A DNA stretch of 64,000 bases, from contig CM047807.1 in assembly GCA_026214975.1 (NCBI GenBank), positions 69,791,824 to 69,855,823 on the forward strand, read 5' to 3'. The notes under the pieces were generated by a model that did not search any database, was not told where the DNA came from, and was given only the letters and a program-made list of their open reading frames with translations. This document shows, one piece after another, positions 33,771-44,684 of the stretch. Position 1 is the first letter of the stretch, and every line of letters begins with the position of its first letter. The position numbers were made by a program, and so were the translations under genes. Origin of the DNA: Gentiana macrophylla (Eukaryota; Streptophyta; Magnoliopsida; Gentianales; Gentianaceae).

Positions 33771-34100
33771 AGCAGATCGGGAAATCAAACTCAAACACTC
33801 CAAAGATGATCTAGAGGAAGCTCAGGATGTGGCTTTCATCAGAATGACCAAATATAAACAAAGGATCTCTCAGTACTACAACTCCAAAGTTAAGCACTCT
33901 TATTTCAAAGATGGGGGGTTGGTGCTGAGGAAGAACGAAGTGAGTAGACAGGGTCCTCAAGGTAAACTCAACCCAAACTAGGAAGACCCTACAAAGTGGT
34001 GAAAGTTCATGGCAACGGAGCATACCAGCTGGCCGACGCAAATGGCAGAAGCATACCCCGCAGCTGGAATGCCAACAACTTGCGCAAATTTTATGTCTAG
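33771..34100 (+). pseudogene. Tat-type gypsy polyprotein tail (integrase C-terminus)
   Basis: The plus strand encodes AQDVAFIRMTKYKQRISQYYN, cut here as two words QDVAFIRMTKY and KQRISQYYN, then HSYFKDGGLVLRKNE. After a one-base shift near 33975 come GPYKVVKVHGNGAYQLAD and NANNLRKFYV, with a stop at 34098-34100. This is the usual last part of Tat integrases. Everything upstream is missing. It may come from the same family as the gag at 10253, but nothing links the two copies. Confidence 0.78.
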
Positions 34101-34206
34101 GATGGGTTCCGGATTTATGCACTTATCTCATGTTACTTCAATTTTCTTTTAATAAGATGTAATCGACATCAGAATTTTTCAATAAAGTTATTTTCATTAC
34201 ACACGT
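34101..34206 (+). other. 3' untranslated remnant of the Tat fragment
   Basis: A/T-rich, with AATAAAG near 34180. It meets the edge of the D LTR near 34207. Confidence 0.4.
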
Positions 34207-35649
34207 GTGCATGGATCGCATGCAATGCACATACTAGCAATAGGACTAGGTCTATCGTAGCAGAGTACTAGAGAGTCAAGGTCGAATCCCACAGAACCTC
34301 GTAAGAACGCAAATCATTCAAGATTGAGCTGTCGCGATAACGATCACGACCAACTATAATATAGAAAGAAGTAAAGTGATGCCAATAAACAAACAAGATT
34401 ATGCCAGTTCAAATGGAGCACACAAGAGTTTCTAATGTATTAGTTTAATTATGAGTTATTAGTTATTCCCCCCATTACATGCATTAATCATCCCCGTTGG
34501 TAAATTATAATTCATTGTCAGCTACGGGTGCAAACTCCTAACCCTATGTACTTCCACTGTAAGGACAACAGACAATCTATATGCAACTAACCTCATTCGT
34601 TGGTTGTATTAGTTCACACTCATTAAGTTTTAGAGTTGCCGGCTCAAGACGAAAAAACCTCCTAGGCGACTATCGACTATGGCTAGCACGTTCCTAAGGA
34701 TCGATCAAGACAATGTCAAAGTTAACACTTCACCAACAAATCCTTCATGCTAATTTAAGATGAAATGCAATTTGATGATCCGGCTAAAAACATGTAAATT
34801 AAATTTGTCAATCAACGTAGCTGGCGCCGATTATCATGAACTTGGATTTACTAGGTATTCAGATCTAGCGATATAGACCGTCGCAGATCTGAAGAACGCA
34901 ATCACAACTTCATTATTTCTACACCAATGAATCAGATCTATACATACATGGGGTAAAATAAACTAACTACTACATAATTAAACTAAATAAACAATTAAAA
35001 CATACTAGTCAAATAGAACAACGACAAATCTACATCTTGGAAAAGACAGAAAATCATACCCTCGAAGATGAGTGTAGATCTCCCCCGGCACTCTTCCTAG
35101 GAGGTGAATCTGTCGACTCCGTGACTAGAACTCATAACATAAATAAAGAACAAAGAACTTTTATTGCATAAAACTTGTCTTGAAAATTGTCCATTGAATT
35201 CTGAGGGCGATGCCTCTTATTTATAGCTAAGTAAACCGACTTAGAAAGACCTAGAACTACCCTTCGCCCAAGAAAACGCTGTTTTGAAGATTATGGACTC
35301 TCGATAAGTAGGCGGTACTTCTCGATTAATTGGGGGTATTTTTGTCCTTTTCTTCCGCCGACTTAGCTTGGAAGGTTCTCGAATACCCAGTCCAATCCTT
35401 TCGCTCTATCCACTCTGTAATCGTCCACAATGCTTATCCTAATATTTCGTGATCCTGAAAATAATCAAATAACGCATGAAATAATATCGAATAAGGGAAA
35501 ATAAGCGTTAAATGGAAAATACTCGACTCACTAATCCGACATAAGACATTCAACTCAAATGGTTCATATTTATAGATCGATACAACTATTTTTAGCTCAG
35601 AACGACTAGAATGTTGATGTCATAGGATATACTATTTTAAACATCATCA
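34207..35649 (-). repeat. 3' LTR of element D
   Basis: Minus-strand start TGATGATGTTTAAAATAG at 35649, next to the polypurine-like TAGTGGGGGGTAGT. A TATA-like AGCTATAAATAAGAGG lies near 35229-35214. Near the far end is the Athila-type clause GTGGGATTCGACC. The left border is approximate because no second LTR is available. Confidence 0.65.
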
Positions 35650-37052
35650 ACTACCCCCCACTAGCCCTTTGCTCGCCCTCGAGCAGAGTATCAAGGTGGA
35701 ATGTACCTCCAAGAGCAATACCCATCAACTACCACATATTCAATAAAGATTTTACTGCAACATACATACATCAAGCCACAATCTATAAGCTCCCATTAAT
35801 CATTACTTACCATACATCAATGTGTCGTGTCATAAATCCTTTGTGATAGTGCGTCAAGGAGATAATCAAGTTGTATCAAACCCACAATCTTAACTTACGG
35901 CGCATACACTCGCTTCATATTTCCTTTAGACTTGGTTACACAACATGGTACCTTAATCGGGCCGAGGCGGACTTGGGGACCAAGTATTACTCTTTGGTCC
36001 TCATTTGTTTCTTTTTTTTTTATGCGAGGTTCGTGCTCTTTTTGCTACAAGTTCGCTTCCTCACTACCTTATTTATTATATCATATGTTTTTTTTTTTTT
36101 CTTTTCTTATTTTTTTCATTTCTTTTGGGCAGATTTCTCACTCTTTTTTCTCTCTCTCTCTCTCGCAAGTCCGTTTTGTTCCGGTTTACCTTTTGGGGTA
36201 TTCAAGTTGATTCCCCTATCCTATAATAATTTGTTAAAGTATATACACAGACAAATAATGATTCCTGGTTAAAACAACTCATCATCTAATCTTAAACATT
36301 TCTCGCTCAGATTGTGTGCTCAAATAATTGAGTGCAACGGTAGAATAAAAATTAATAAGTTACTACTTCATGAAACATAACACATGCTCATTCTTTCATA
36401 CTAAATTGAATTTGCTATAGCTAACTTCAAATCGTTCTTCGCTCCTTTCTACCGATTCCTTACTCGAACGCTCATTAGGCAAGCTAAAAACAAGTGTTAA
36501 AATTTAAAAATTATTCCCTTTATCGATTAACAAGCTAAGACTGCCCTTACCCCAGACATATTATAGACATTGTCCCCAATGACTAATAATAAAGAAAAAA
36601 AACGGTACTTGGCTCTAGAATTAGTCAGCTGAGTCAAATAGTGAATCATAGAGCATAATCATTAGCTCGTAGGTCATCAATTTTCCAAATATTTAACTGA
36701 ATTCCAAATACTTCCAAAATCGTGAGTAACATGCAAAGGGCAATAAGAAAATAAGGTGGTGTAAGTGTGCATACCTTAGGAATGCACAAAAGCAATTTAA
36801 GCCACTTTAATCTTTATTGGCCTAAGCAAGACGCGAAAATTTTTATGAGGGTATCACATGAGAATCGTGAAGGAAAAAACCACATATATCTCTAGTCAGA
36901 GAACCGAAGATATATGTGATGAAAAAAACCTTGCGATTTTCATGCTACTTTATTGACTCAAACAACTCAAAATAAATAAAAAACAGTAAATGAAGGTTTA
37001 AAAATAATTCTGAATTTATAGTCGCTAGCTCGACTGTACTAATAGGGCTCCT
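35650..37052 (-). other. 3' untranslated region of element D
   Basis: Between the integrase stop and the LTR. It contains long pyrimidine runs on the plus strand (36008-36165) and a stem-loop at 36857-36944. Plus-strand frames here are poly-Phe artefacts. Directly at the LTR is GAGGGCGAGCAAAGGGC, the clause seen also at element E. Confidence 0.6.
36857..36944 (-). other. Long imperfect stem-loop in the D 3' UTR
   Basis: Outer arms CATGAGAATCGTGAAGG and CCTTGCGATTTTCATG, inner arms CACATATATCT and AGATATATGTG, loop about 16 nt. Both arm pairs are nested and in register. It is placed about 110 nt after the pol stop. Confidence 0.75.
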
Positions 37053-38219
37053 TTATTCGTATACTGGATCGTCCAACATAAAGTCTTCCAATTCAGGGTC
37101 ACACTTGCGCTCTAGGTAATGTTTCAGCCTGTGGCCTTTTACTATGAAACTCTTCCCAGAGTCTTCATTCCTAACTTCACACGCACCTGAATTGAAGACT
37201 TTTGTGACTACTTGTGGTCCAAACCACCTAGACTTCAGCTTCCCAGGAAAAAGATGAAGACACGAATTATATACCAGCACCTTATCTCCCACTTGAAACG
37301 TGCGGTTGAGAATCCTTTTATCATGCAGGCGCTTCGTTCTATCCTTATAAATTTTTGCATTTTAGGAACCTAAATTCCTCAAAACTATTCAACTCTAATA
37401 ATCTCTTCTCACCGGCTAAACTTTCATCCATGTTTAGGAACCTCGCAGCCCATAGGGCTTAGTGCTCGAGTACTACCGGTAAATGACATGATTTCCCAAA
37501 CACTATCATGTTCGGTGACATCCCAATTATGGTCCTATAAGTGGTTCTGTACGCCCAAAGAGCGTCGTCTAATTTCAAAGACCAATCCTTTCTCGTTGGA
37601 TTCACAAGTCTTTTCTAAGATCCTTTTTATCTCTCTGTTCATTACCTCCACTTGTCCACTTTTCTGAGGGTGATATGTTGCTGCAATCTTATGTCTAACC
37701 CCATATCTCAACATCAATTTCTCAAACAACCTATTACAGAAATGGCTCATTCTGTCACTAATTATGGCACTGGGCACTCCAAACCTCATCAAAATGTTCT
37801 TTTTGAGAAATCTCAGGACACCCTTGGCATCATTAATAGGTGACCACTGCCTCCACCCATTCGGAAACATAATCAACTGCTACCAAGATGTAACGATTTG
37901 ATTTCGATGATGTGAAAGGCCAAACAAAATCAATTCCCCACACGTTGAATAGCTCCACTTCTAAGATACAATGCAGTTGCATCTCGTTCCAATTGGAAAT
38001 GTTACCAGTCATTTGACAGGAATGACAGGCTCTTGTAAACTCGTAAGCAAGTTTATGAATAGTCGGCCAATAGAATCCACACTGCAATACCTTTGATGAT
38101 GTCTTGTCCAGTCCATAGGGACCTCCAACTTCTCCGAAATGACATTGTCTCAGAATACTTAGAATCTCGTCATCATGGATGCATTTCCTAAAAAGGGTAT
38201 CAGAGAACATCTTTTATAG
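37053..38219 (-). pseudogene. Element D integrase, broken
   Basis: Zinc-binding part and core in 38210-37833: GFYWPTIHKLAYEF, CHSCQMTGNIS, then ELFNVWGIDFVWPF with the first catalytic Asp and ILVAVDYVSEWVEA. The second Asp is in IISDRMSHF and the Glu in GQVEVMNREIK (37876-37535). The C-terminal domain (37292-37053) has MGDKVLVYNSCLHLFPGKLKSRW and ends DDPVYE; shown in pieces here. A frameshift near 37850 and another in 37300-37530 break it. The words match plant Athila integrases. Confidence 0.85.
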
Positions 38220-38729
38220 GTAGGGATCATCCCAATAATAGTTCTTTAGATCTCAGAAAGAACTACTTCTTATCGCTAGATTGTGAATTCCAGTGGTAGG
38301 TACCTTCCCGCTAGATAATTTACAATGTTGGCAAACCAAGGGTATACCTTTCCCACTCTTGATGTATTTCGCCGGGGCTGCGATTCGACTGGAGCAATGA
38401 CTGGCAAAAATTTGTTCATCCGGAAAGCTCTCCCTGATCTTAGTCAGTTGCTCCTCTTCTAGCAAGGTTAATCTTGACAGTGATCACCGGTGGTTCTCGA
38501 TCCCTTTTATATTTGATCTCAACATCAAACTCGTATAAGAGTAGAATCCATCTCAACAATCTCGGCTTTGAGTCTTGCTTGGTAAGAAGGTATTTCAGAG
38601 CTGCGTGGTTAGTGAATACAGTGACTTTCGATCCTGTCAGATAAGGTTGAAACTTTTCAAATGCAAAGATAACAACTAAGAGTTCCTATAGTCACATAAT
38701 TCCTCTAGGCACTATTGAGGGTACGACTA
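38220..38729 (-). pseudogene. Element D RNase H, broken
   Basis: Pieces in the right order on the minus strand: [19 protein letters not shown] (near 38640-38585), [20 protein letters not shown] (near 38570-38510). These are the DHAALKYLL and RWILLLQEFD words of gypsy RNase H. Stops and shifts are frequent. Confidence 0.75.
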
Positions 38730-40026
38730 GCATAATAAATAAGCTTAAACATTTTATCCTCCTTTTGTCCCAGGGCTGCTCCAACTGCCATGTCGCTTGC
38801 ATCATACATAAGTTCAAAAAGGTTGTTCCAATATAATGCTACCAAAATTGGGGCGGTTATAAGCATTTGCTTCAATGTGTTGAGTGCTTGCTTGCACTCT
38901 TCTCTAAATCCAAAAGGCACATCCTTTGAAAGTAATTCCGTCAAAGGTCTAGAAACTTTAGAGAAATCCTTAATAAACCTCCTATAAAATCCTGTGTGGC
39001 CAAGAAAGGCTCGCAACGTCTTTAAGTTTGTTGGATGGGGTAACTTCTCTATTACCTCTATTTTTGCCTTATCAACCTCCATTCCTTTCTTTGAGATCTT
39101 ATGACCCAACACTATTCCTTTTGCGACCTTGAAATGGCATTTTTCCCAGTTATGTAAAAGGTTGATCACTTCACATCTCTTCAGTACTGTACTCAAGTTG
39201 TCCAAGCATTTATCAAAGTTGTCTCCAAATACAGAAAAGTCATCCATGAAAATTTCCAGAATTTCTTCCACCATGTCCGCAATTAGTGACATCATGCACC
39301 TTTGGAATGTTACTGGTGCATTACAAAGTCCAAAAGGCATAAGATTGTACGCAAAAGTTCCATAGGGACATGTGAAAGTTGTTATCTCTCGGTCCTCAGG
39401 GGCAATATGGATCTGGTAGTAACCAGAATATCCATCTAAAAAACAATAAAAATCATGAACGCTTAAACTTTCTAACATTTGGTCAATGAGTGGTAGGGGA
39501 AAATGATCTTTACGAGTTGCGTCATTCAGCTTCCTGAAATCGATGCAAACTCGATGTCCAGTAATTAGCCCCAAAGGGATTAACTCATCAAACTCATTAG
39601 GTTGAACAGTGAATCCTACTTTCTTGGGCACCACATGAATCGGGCTCACCCATTCACCGCCTGCAATGGGGAAAATGATTCAATTTCCAACATCCTTATA
39701 ATCTCCTCCTTAACAACATCTTCAATTGTGGCATCAACCTCCTTCGAGGTTGTGCCACCGCTTTTTCTCTAGATCTATAGAGATTTTATGCATACACACC
39801 GATGGGCATATTCCTCGATATCTACAATCGCCCACCCAAATGCTTTCTTATGCTCTCTCAAGACTTTGGCCAGCCTCCTCTAAAGGTGATAGTGACGATG
39901 AAATTATGTGGGAAGAGTATAGTCTTGTAAGTATAACGTACTCAGTGAGATGGCAAAGGTTTCAACGTTAAATTCCTTGGTGGCTCTTCCAACGATGATC
40001 TTAACAGTTTACTACCAATTGTAGGT
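38705..40026 (-). pseudogene. Element D protease-RT linker and reverse transcriptase
   Basis: A 314-codon frame (39649-38705) is a nearly complete Athila-type RT: VCIDFRKLNDATRKDHFPLP, FLDGYSGYYQIHIAPEDREI, PFGLCNAPVTFQRCMM, catalytic FMDDFSVFGDNF, then LGHKISKKGMEVDKAKIEVI and LGHTGFYRRFIKDFSKV. Upstream (40019-39650) the linker is in several frames (EEPPRNLTLKPLPSH near 39980-39935, HKKAFGWAIVDIEGI near 39850-39805). A frameshift just before MSPIHVVPKK (39649) separates them. This is the least damaged gene in the window. Confidence 0.88.
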
Positions 40027-40317
40027 CAAAGTGTTAGGTGTAGTACCCGAAAGACAATTTGTGTAATTGTTTTTGATAATCGATAACATAATTTATCTCA
40101 CATTATTTACTTGCTTTGTGCTTGTAAGTAATACACTGCTGCAAACCCTAAGTATATCAGTATGTAACCGCTTAACTCAGTGTATGACATGCACGTGAGG
40201 ATTGAGTTAGTGGTGATATACTTAAACTGTTAGTCCATGGTGAATTTAATCAGAGTTTAGGGTCTCATGATTAAAACACCAATAATGCGCCCAGAACACC
40301 TTAGGGTGTGATAGTCT

Positions 40318-41840
40318 TGTTAAGGGTGAATTTATACGATTTATAACGCTATATTCTATGGTATTTTCCCCCGTATTTGTATTAATTTGCATGAGAAACG
40401 AGTGTTTAACGGAAATATTGAGTAAATGAGGCTTTAAATAAGTTATTCGCAATATTGGTTAAATTTTGGTGCTTTAATTATGATTTTATGATTATTTGGA
40501 CATTATTACATTTTGCGATGTTTTTATGTGTTATAGATACATGTTGGAGGCTCAAAAGATGATCAAAAGTTGATTAAGTTCGAGCTAATTGATGATAAAA
40601 GAGATAATGAAGGAATGAGATAGAGGAAAAAGAGATAAAGATCAAGAAATCAAAATTCGATCCAGCTGGACGAGCGTCCAGGTCCAGTCCAGAGTGGACG
40701 GGCATTTGATAGAGCAGACGGGCGTCCAGTGGTGCGATTTTGATACGAGAGTTTGACGCTGCATTTAACGGGCATCCAAGCGATCGAGATCTATCTGGAC
40801 GGGCGTTCACTAGAGCGGACGAGCGTCCGTCGGCCGACTTAGTGAAACCGACTCAAAACTCTATATATAGCAGCTGTTTTCTCCACATATGAGATACCAT
40901 ATATTCATTATTCGAAACCCTAAACCTAGGGGCGGCTTTAGGCTGCGTTTTTCTTCCTTTTATTCCACTTTATGCACTTTAGATCTAGATTAAATTAGCT
41001 ACTTTTTATGCAATTGCTTTTCGCAATTTTGAGTTGCCGAGGATGTTCGAAGCTAAAAGCTTCATCAAACGAGTATTGTGAAGCCATCCAACAACTCGTT
41101 GATTTTCGTTTTCATCGATTATACTGTGAGTTTTTATTAAAGGTTGTTTCTTTATTCATGTTTACTATGTTTAATTGCTCTTATATCGGAAGATATGCAT
41201 GTGTCGATTGTTTATTGTTGATGGAAATCTTTATAAACCTTAGATCACCATGAATAGGAATAGTATTTGAATCTATCTTAACGGAAGTTAATAAGTTTAA
41301 TTGCTAGATTATAAACATAAAGTTTACACCTTTGGTTAGAAAACGCGTTAATCTTGCATTGGAAGATAATGGATTAATAGATAAACTTTCTAAGGAATTA
41401 GGGTTCATATTTAGATAATGTAAATCACAACTTAGATAAAAACCACAATATAATCGAGATAGGAAATCAATGCTTGTTGGATAGGTGGATCAATCCTCGT
41501 TTGTTCGTTATACATTTAATTTAAATCCTTAAAAACTTGAATTTGTTTAGTTAGTTTACTTTTATTTGCATCTTAGATTAGTTTAGTTAAAGGTTCGCAA
41601 CCCGTATTCTTCCTAGCTTTGGACTATATCCTCTATCTAGTTTTATTTTCAGTTTTGTTCTGTTTTATTCGCTGTTTAGATTAGTTTCGTGACATAGTTT
41701 AGGTTAGACAAAAACTAGGAATCACAATTGTTTAGTTCCCCGTAAGATCGACCCGGCATTAACCACTATTACTACGATCCTTATACTTGAGGTTAACCGG
41801 ATTATTACTTGTTTGTTTTGTGTTAATAAATTCCGTGACA
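40318..41840 (+). mobile_element. Solo LTR H (Athila-like type)
   Basis: 1523 bp from TGTTAAGGGTG to TTCCGTGACA, flanked by perfect AGTCT duplications (40313-40317 and 41841-41845). Neighbouring F LTRs run through this point uninterrupted. TATA-like CTATATATAG is at 40861. Near the 3' end the clause CCCCGTAAGATCGACCCGG is the Athila-type LTR signature. No internal region is present. Confidence 0.88.
40672..40840. repeat. GGACG-GCGTCC palindromic word cluster in H
   Basis: Five to six variants of GGACGRGCGTCC (for example CTGGACGAGCGTCCAG near 40676, GACGGGCGTCCAGT near 40717, GGACGAGCGTCCGTC near 40818) lie directly upstream of the TATA-like box at 40861. Confidence 0.88.
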
Positions 41841-42675
41841 AGTCTTATCCGAACTGTCGGTAGAGGGTACCTAAGTGGGGTATTTATATATGATGGCATT
41901 CATATAGGACTGGACCGATTTAATATGGGTTTCTCGATCTAATTCCGTAATCGAGAAAACTTATTAAATCATTAGTTGATTATTCGCTTCTGAGTGTTTG
42001 ATGTGTTAGTTAGGGATCACTTTGATGTGTGATCTGAGTCACTTCTCGTTGGAACTATTCTCTGATGAGTGAGTAGTTCTATGATTCGCTGATTACTAAA
42101 TCCATTCCTTCAATGGAAGTAGAGAGACAATCCTTATTTGTTAGACCTAAGAAAATGATCGATCCCGGGAGTTCATATTAGACTAATCAGCTACTAGTCC
42201 GATATATGAACTAATTGATCACTAGAGGGTTATTGGTAAATAAGGATAAGATATTTTGAGTCGGGTTTACGGAGACTTCCCACTCAGAATGGACAGTCTA
42301 TGGAGGGTTAGTCCGTATGTAATGATTATATCAATGGACATTTATTTACTCTTATGATTGAGTGTAAGTATATATCTATAATTGGTAGAGTTCAGTTTCG
42401 AGTTTATGGTGGCGTAATCCCGGAATTGATAATTTAAGTGTAAATATTCCGTTCGATGAATATTTTACTTAATTCATTGGAGATACTGGTTATAGGTCCA
42501 TGGTCCCCAACGTGGCTCCTATAATACGAGTATTTTCTTGTTATTGGGCCTCAGTGATAATTAATTGGCTGGGCCAATTAATTGATATGAGAAATATTAT
42601 TTAGTTGAGCTAAATAATCTAATACACAGAAAAGACATTTTCTGTGGGCCTAAAACCCTAAGGTGTGGCGCCTCC

Positions 42676-44684
42676 TGATAGACAAATACTTAACCGCTAA
42701 CTTTAATCGACAGAGTATCGGGTTAGGGCAATATAGTGGGTACAAAGTCGAATCCACAGGGAGTAACAGTGAAGTACCAAAGTCGACGTAGAACTTGGTT
42801 CAGGTCAATAGATAATGGAAATATTAACAACTAATGCAGAAATAACAATTACACAACTGGTTTTACTTAATGATTAAAAAGCATAGCCGAACTACGATCT
42901 AGCAGGTTAGTTTTACCCCACAGGAAAGAGTAGACAAGAGGCGTGTCTTAACCGACCTACCTATCCAATTCAGTTTATATGACATCCACGAGCGCCAACT
43001 CATAATTCTGGTGTTAAGGTCTGAACAACTCTCGCTTAACACCCTATGCCAGGCTAATTAACCCTCCTTTTAGAAAGTCAACTAACCTAACATGGTTTAC
43101 CAAAATCTAGAGCCACTCGGAAAACCGATGAAAACCTCACATAGGGCACAGTCCTAACAACTAGCTAGGTTGTCAATATAACAACTAGGCTGTGTCTGTG
43201 CAATGATCCTAAAACCCCTTATGCCACATCTCACCGCAAAATACATCTATAAGTTCGATGTGTGTGTGGTAGTGAACTAGGTTGTCAATCTAATTCGAAG
43301 CTATAATCTTTATAAGAATAAGTTTTAGAACGTGGATTAATCATACAAACGTTTAATTAAGCGCTACACTACTCCCGCCTAATCCTTCTGTATGCTTTCA
43401 CCCGCTTTTACATAATTCGCTATACAACTATTTAGCTACTCATGATGGAATTGAAAAACGAAATAATAATGAAAGCCATAATCAAAGACATAATCATATA
43501 ATTGAAAGACAAAGAAATAATTACCATAAAAGATGAAACCTTGAATTGTATGAAAATATCCTTCAAAAGATGAAATCTTGGATCACTTAATCGAAAATCT
43601 AAGCTATGAAAGTTGTATAGAGTTGCTAGAATTAAATCTATGATCTAAGGATTGAAACAACGTTTAAACTAATGGAAATCGCCCTAAAATCGCCCCTAAG
43701 AAACCCTAAAATGGCTAAGTATTGAATAGATATCATATGGGATTGAAAAATAAGGTTTTTTATAGGTTTTTGCCGCATCCCGACCACGAACGAGCGTTTG
43801 TGGCAAGGCAAACGCCCGTTTGCCTGAAAAGCCAACTCTCTGTCCTCATTAAATCAGGAAAAAAATTTTGTGTATAGCTCCGATTTGAACAATTCAAGAT
43901 GCGTTGGAAAGCACGTTTAATTACCTACAACTTTGGTGAAGACGACTTGGCCAAAAAGTGCCTCCAAGATGGGTAAAAATAAAGATTAATGTTACAGTTA
44001 TGGTGAATACTGCTGTCGGGGCCAAACTAGAGTTTGCATTGGACAAACACTAGTTTGTCTTGTACGAGTCAGGCCGAACCCATCCAAACGTGTGTTTCAG
44101 GTGATTTGGATGCTAGTTTGCCTGAAAACCCAACTTTCAGTACCAACGCTGCTTCTGTGAACGCCAGTTTGAGCTGGCCAAACGCTAGTTTGTGGTAGGC
44201 TTCATTAGTTTCATCATAACTTCACTTCTAGGGCTCCAAATGAGATGATTCAAAATGATTTGGAAAGATGATTCAATGCTCTACAACTTTTATCAAGACA
44301 ACGCTTCCTGAAAGTGTCTCCAAGTGTGACAAAATTTCTCCTGAAGTGACTGGTTCAAATTTCATCAATGATTCTTCACTCTTTTCTTCTCCTTGGCCCC
44401 AAATCTCGTTCTTTCTCGAGACTCTCTTCCTTATTCTCGACCTTATACATAAATCTAAGCCTGAAAACAAAGACACGAACACCAAGGCACAATATACATT
44501 GACGGAAACGTAACGAAATCCACATAAAACACGAGTTTTTAGGACGAAAACGTCATTAGTCTCGAAACATGCATATAAGTTAATATCGTTCATATACTAC
44601 CCATAATAGACCAAAATAACCATGAATAACTCGTAAACGGAGGTAATCTCATATAAGAAATACACTACAATTTGACTCCCATCA
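42676..44684 (-). repeat. 3' LTR of element E
   Basis: Minus-strand start TGATGGGAGTC at 44684 and end TTTGTCTATCA at 42676; 2009 bp. The polypurine-like AAGTGGGGGGTAGT precedes it on the minus strand. Near the far end is CTGTGGATTCGACTTTG (Athila-type). TATA-like CCTATAAAAAACC lies at about 43766-43754 on the minus strand. The left border matches the break in F LTR a. Confidence 0.82.
43785..44205. repeat. CAAACG-CGTTTG word cluster in the E LTR
   Basis: Variants of the inverted pair CAAACGC...GCGTTTG or CAAAC..GTTTG recur about eight times (CAAACGCCCGTTTGCC near 43808, CAAACACTAGTTTG near 44045, CAAACGCTAGTTTG near 44180), ending some 20 bp upstream of the minus-strand TATA-like box. Confidence 0.85.

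Larger units (their letters stand above)
34207..40031 (-). mobile_element. Athila-like Ty3/gypsy element D, 3' half
   Basis: On the minus strand, from the right: protease-RT linker, RT, RNase H, integrase (gypsy order), UTR, polypurine tract and a ~1.4-kb LTR. The element stops at 40031 where the F array begins; the last five bases CAAAG (40027-40031) are the presumed target duplication. Gag, protease and the 5' LTR are not contiguous here and should lie beyond the right edge of the window. Confidence 0.82.
40032..42675 (+). repeat. F-family LTR a (5' end), with solo LTR H inside
   Basis: It starts TGTTAGGTGTAGTACCCGA and matches the LTRs at 50128 and 59234. It is interrupted by H (40318-41840) and then cut at 42675 by element E, in the middle of the LTR (the clause GTGTGGCGCCTCC continues at 53103 in LTR b). 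About 1.1 kb of F sequence is left. A deletion relative to LTR b removes the stretch after AAATCATTAG near 41972. Confidence 0.85.

Noticed and set aside
33811..34122. 103-codon minus-strand frame with several Cys and His
   Set aside because: It is the antisense shadow of the Tat integrase tail on the plus strand.
35871..36272. 133-codon plus-strand frame in the D 3' UTR
   Set aside because: Its residues are mostly Phe, Leu and Ser from long T/C runs; no family motif; it lies antisense in a retrotransposon UTR.
42735..42765. GTCGAATCC word resembling a tRNA B box (also near 34290)
   Set aside because: No A box, no cloverleaf, no 3' T-run; the word is part of the Athila-type LTR clause shared by D, E and H.
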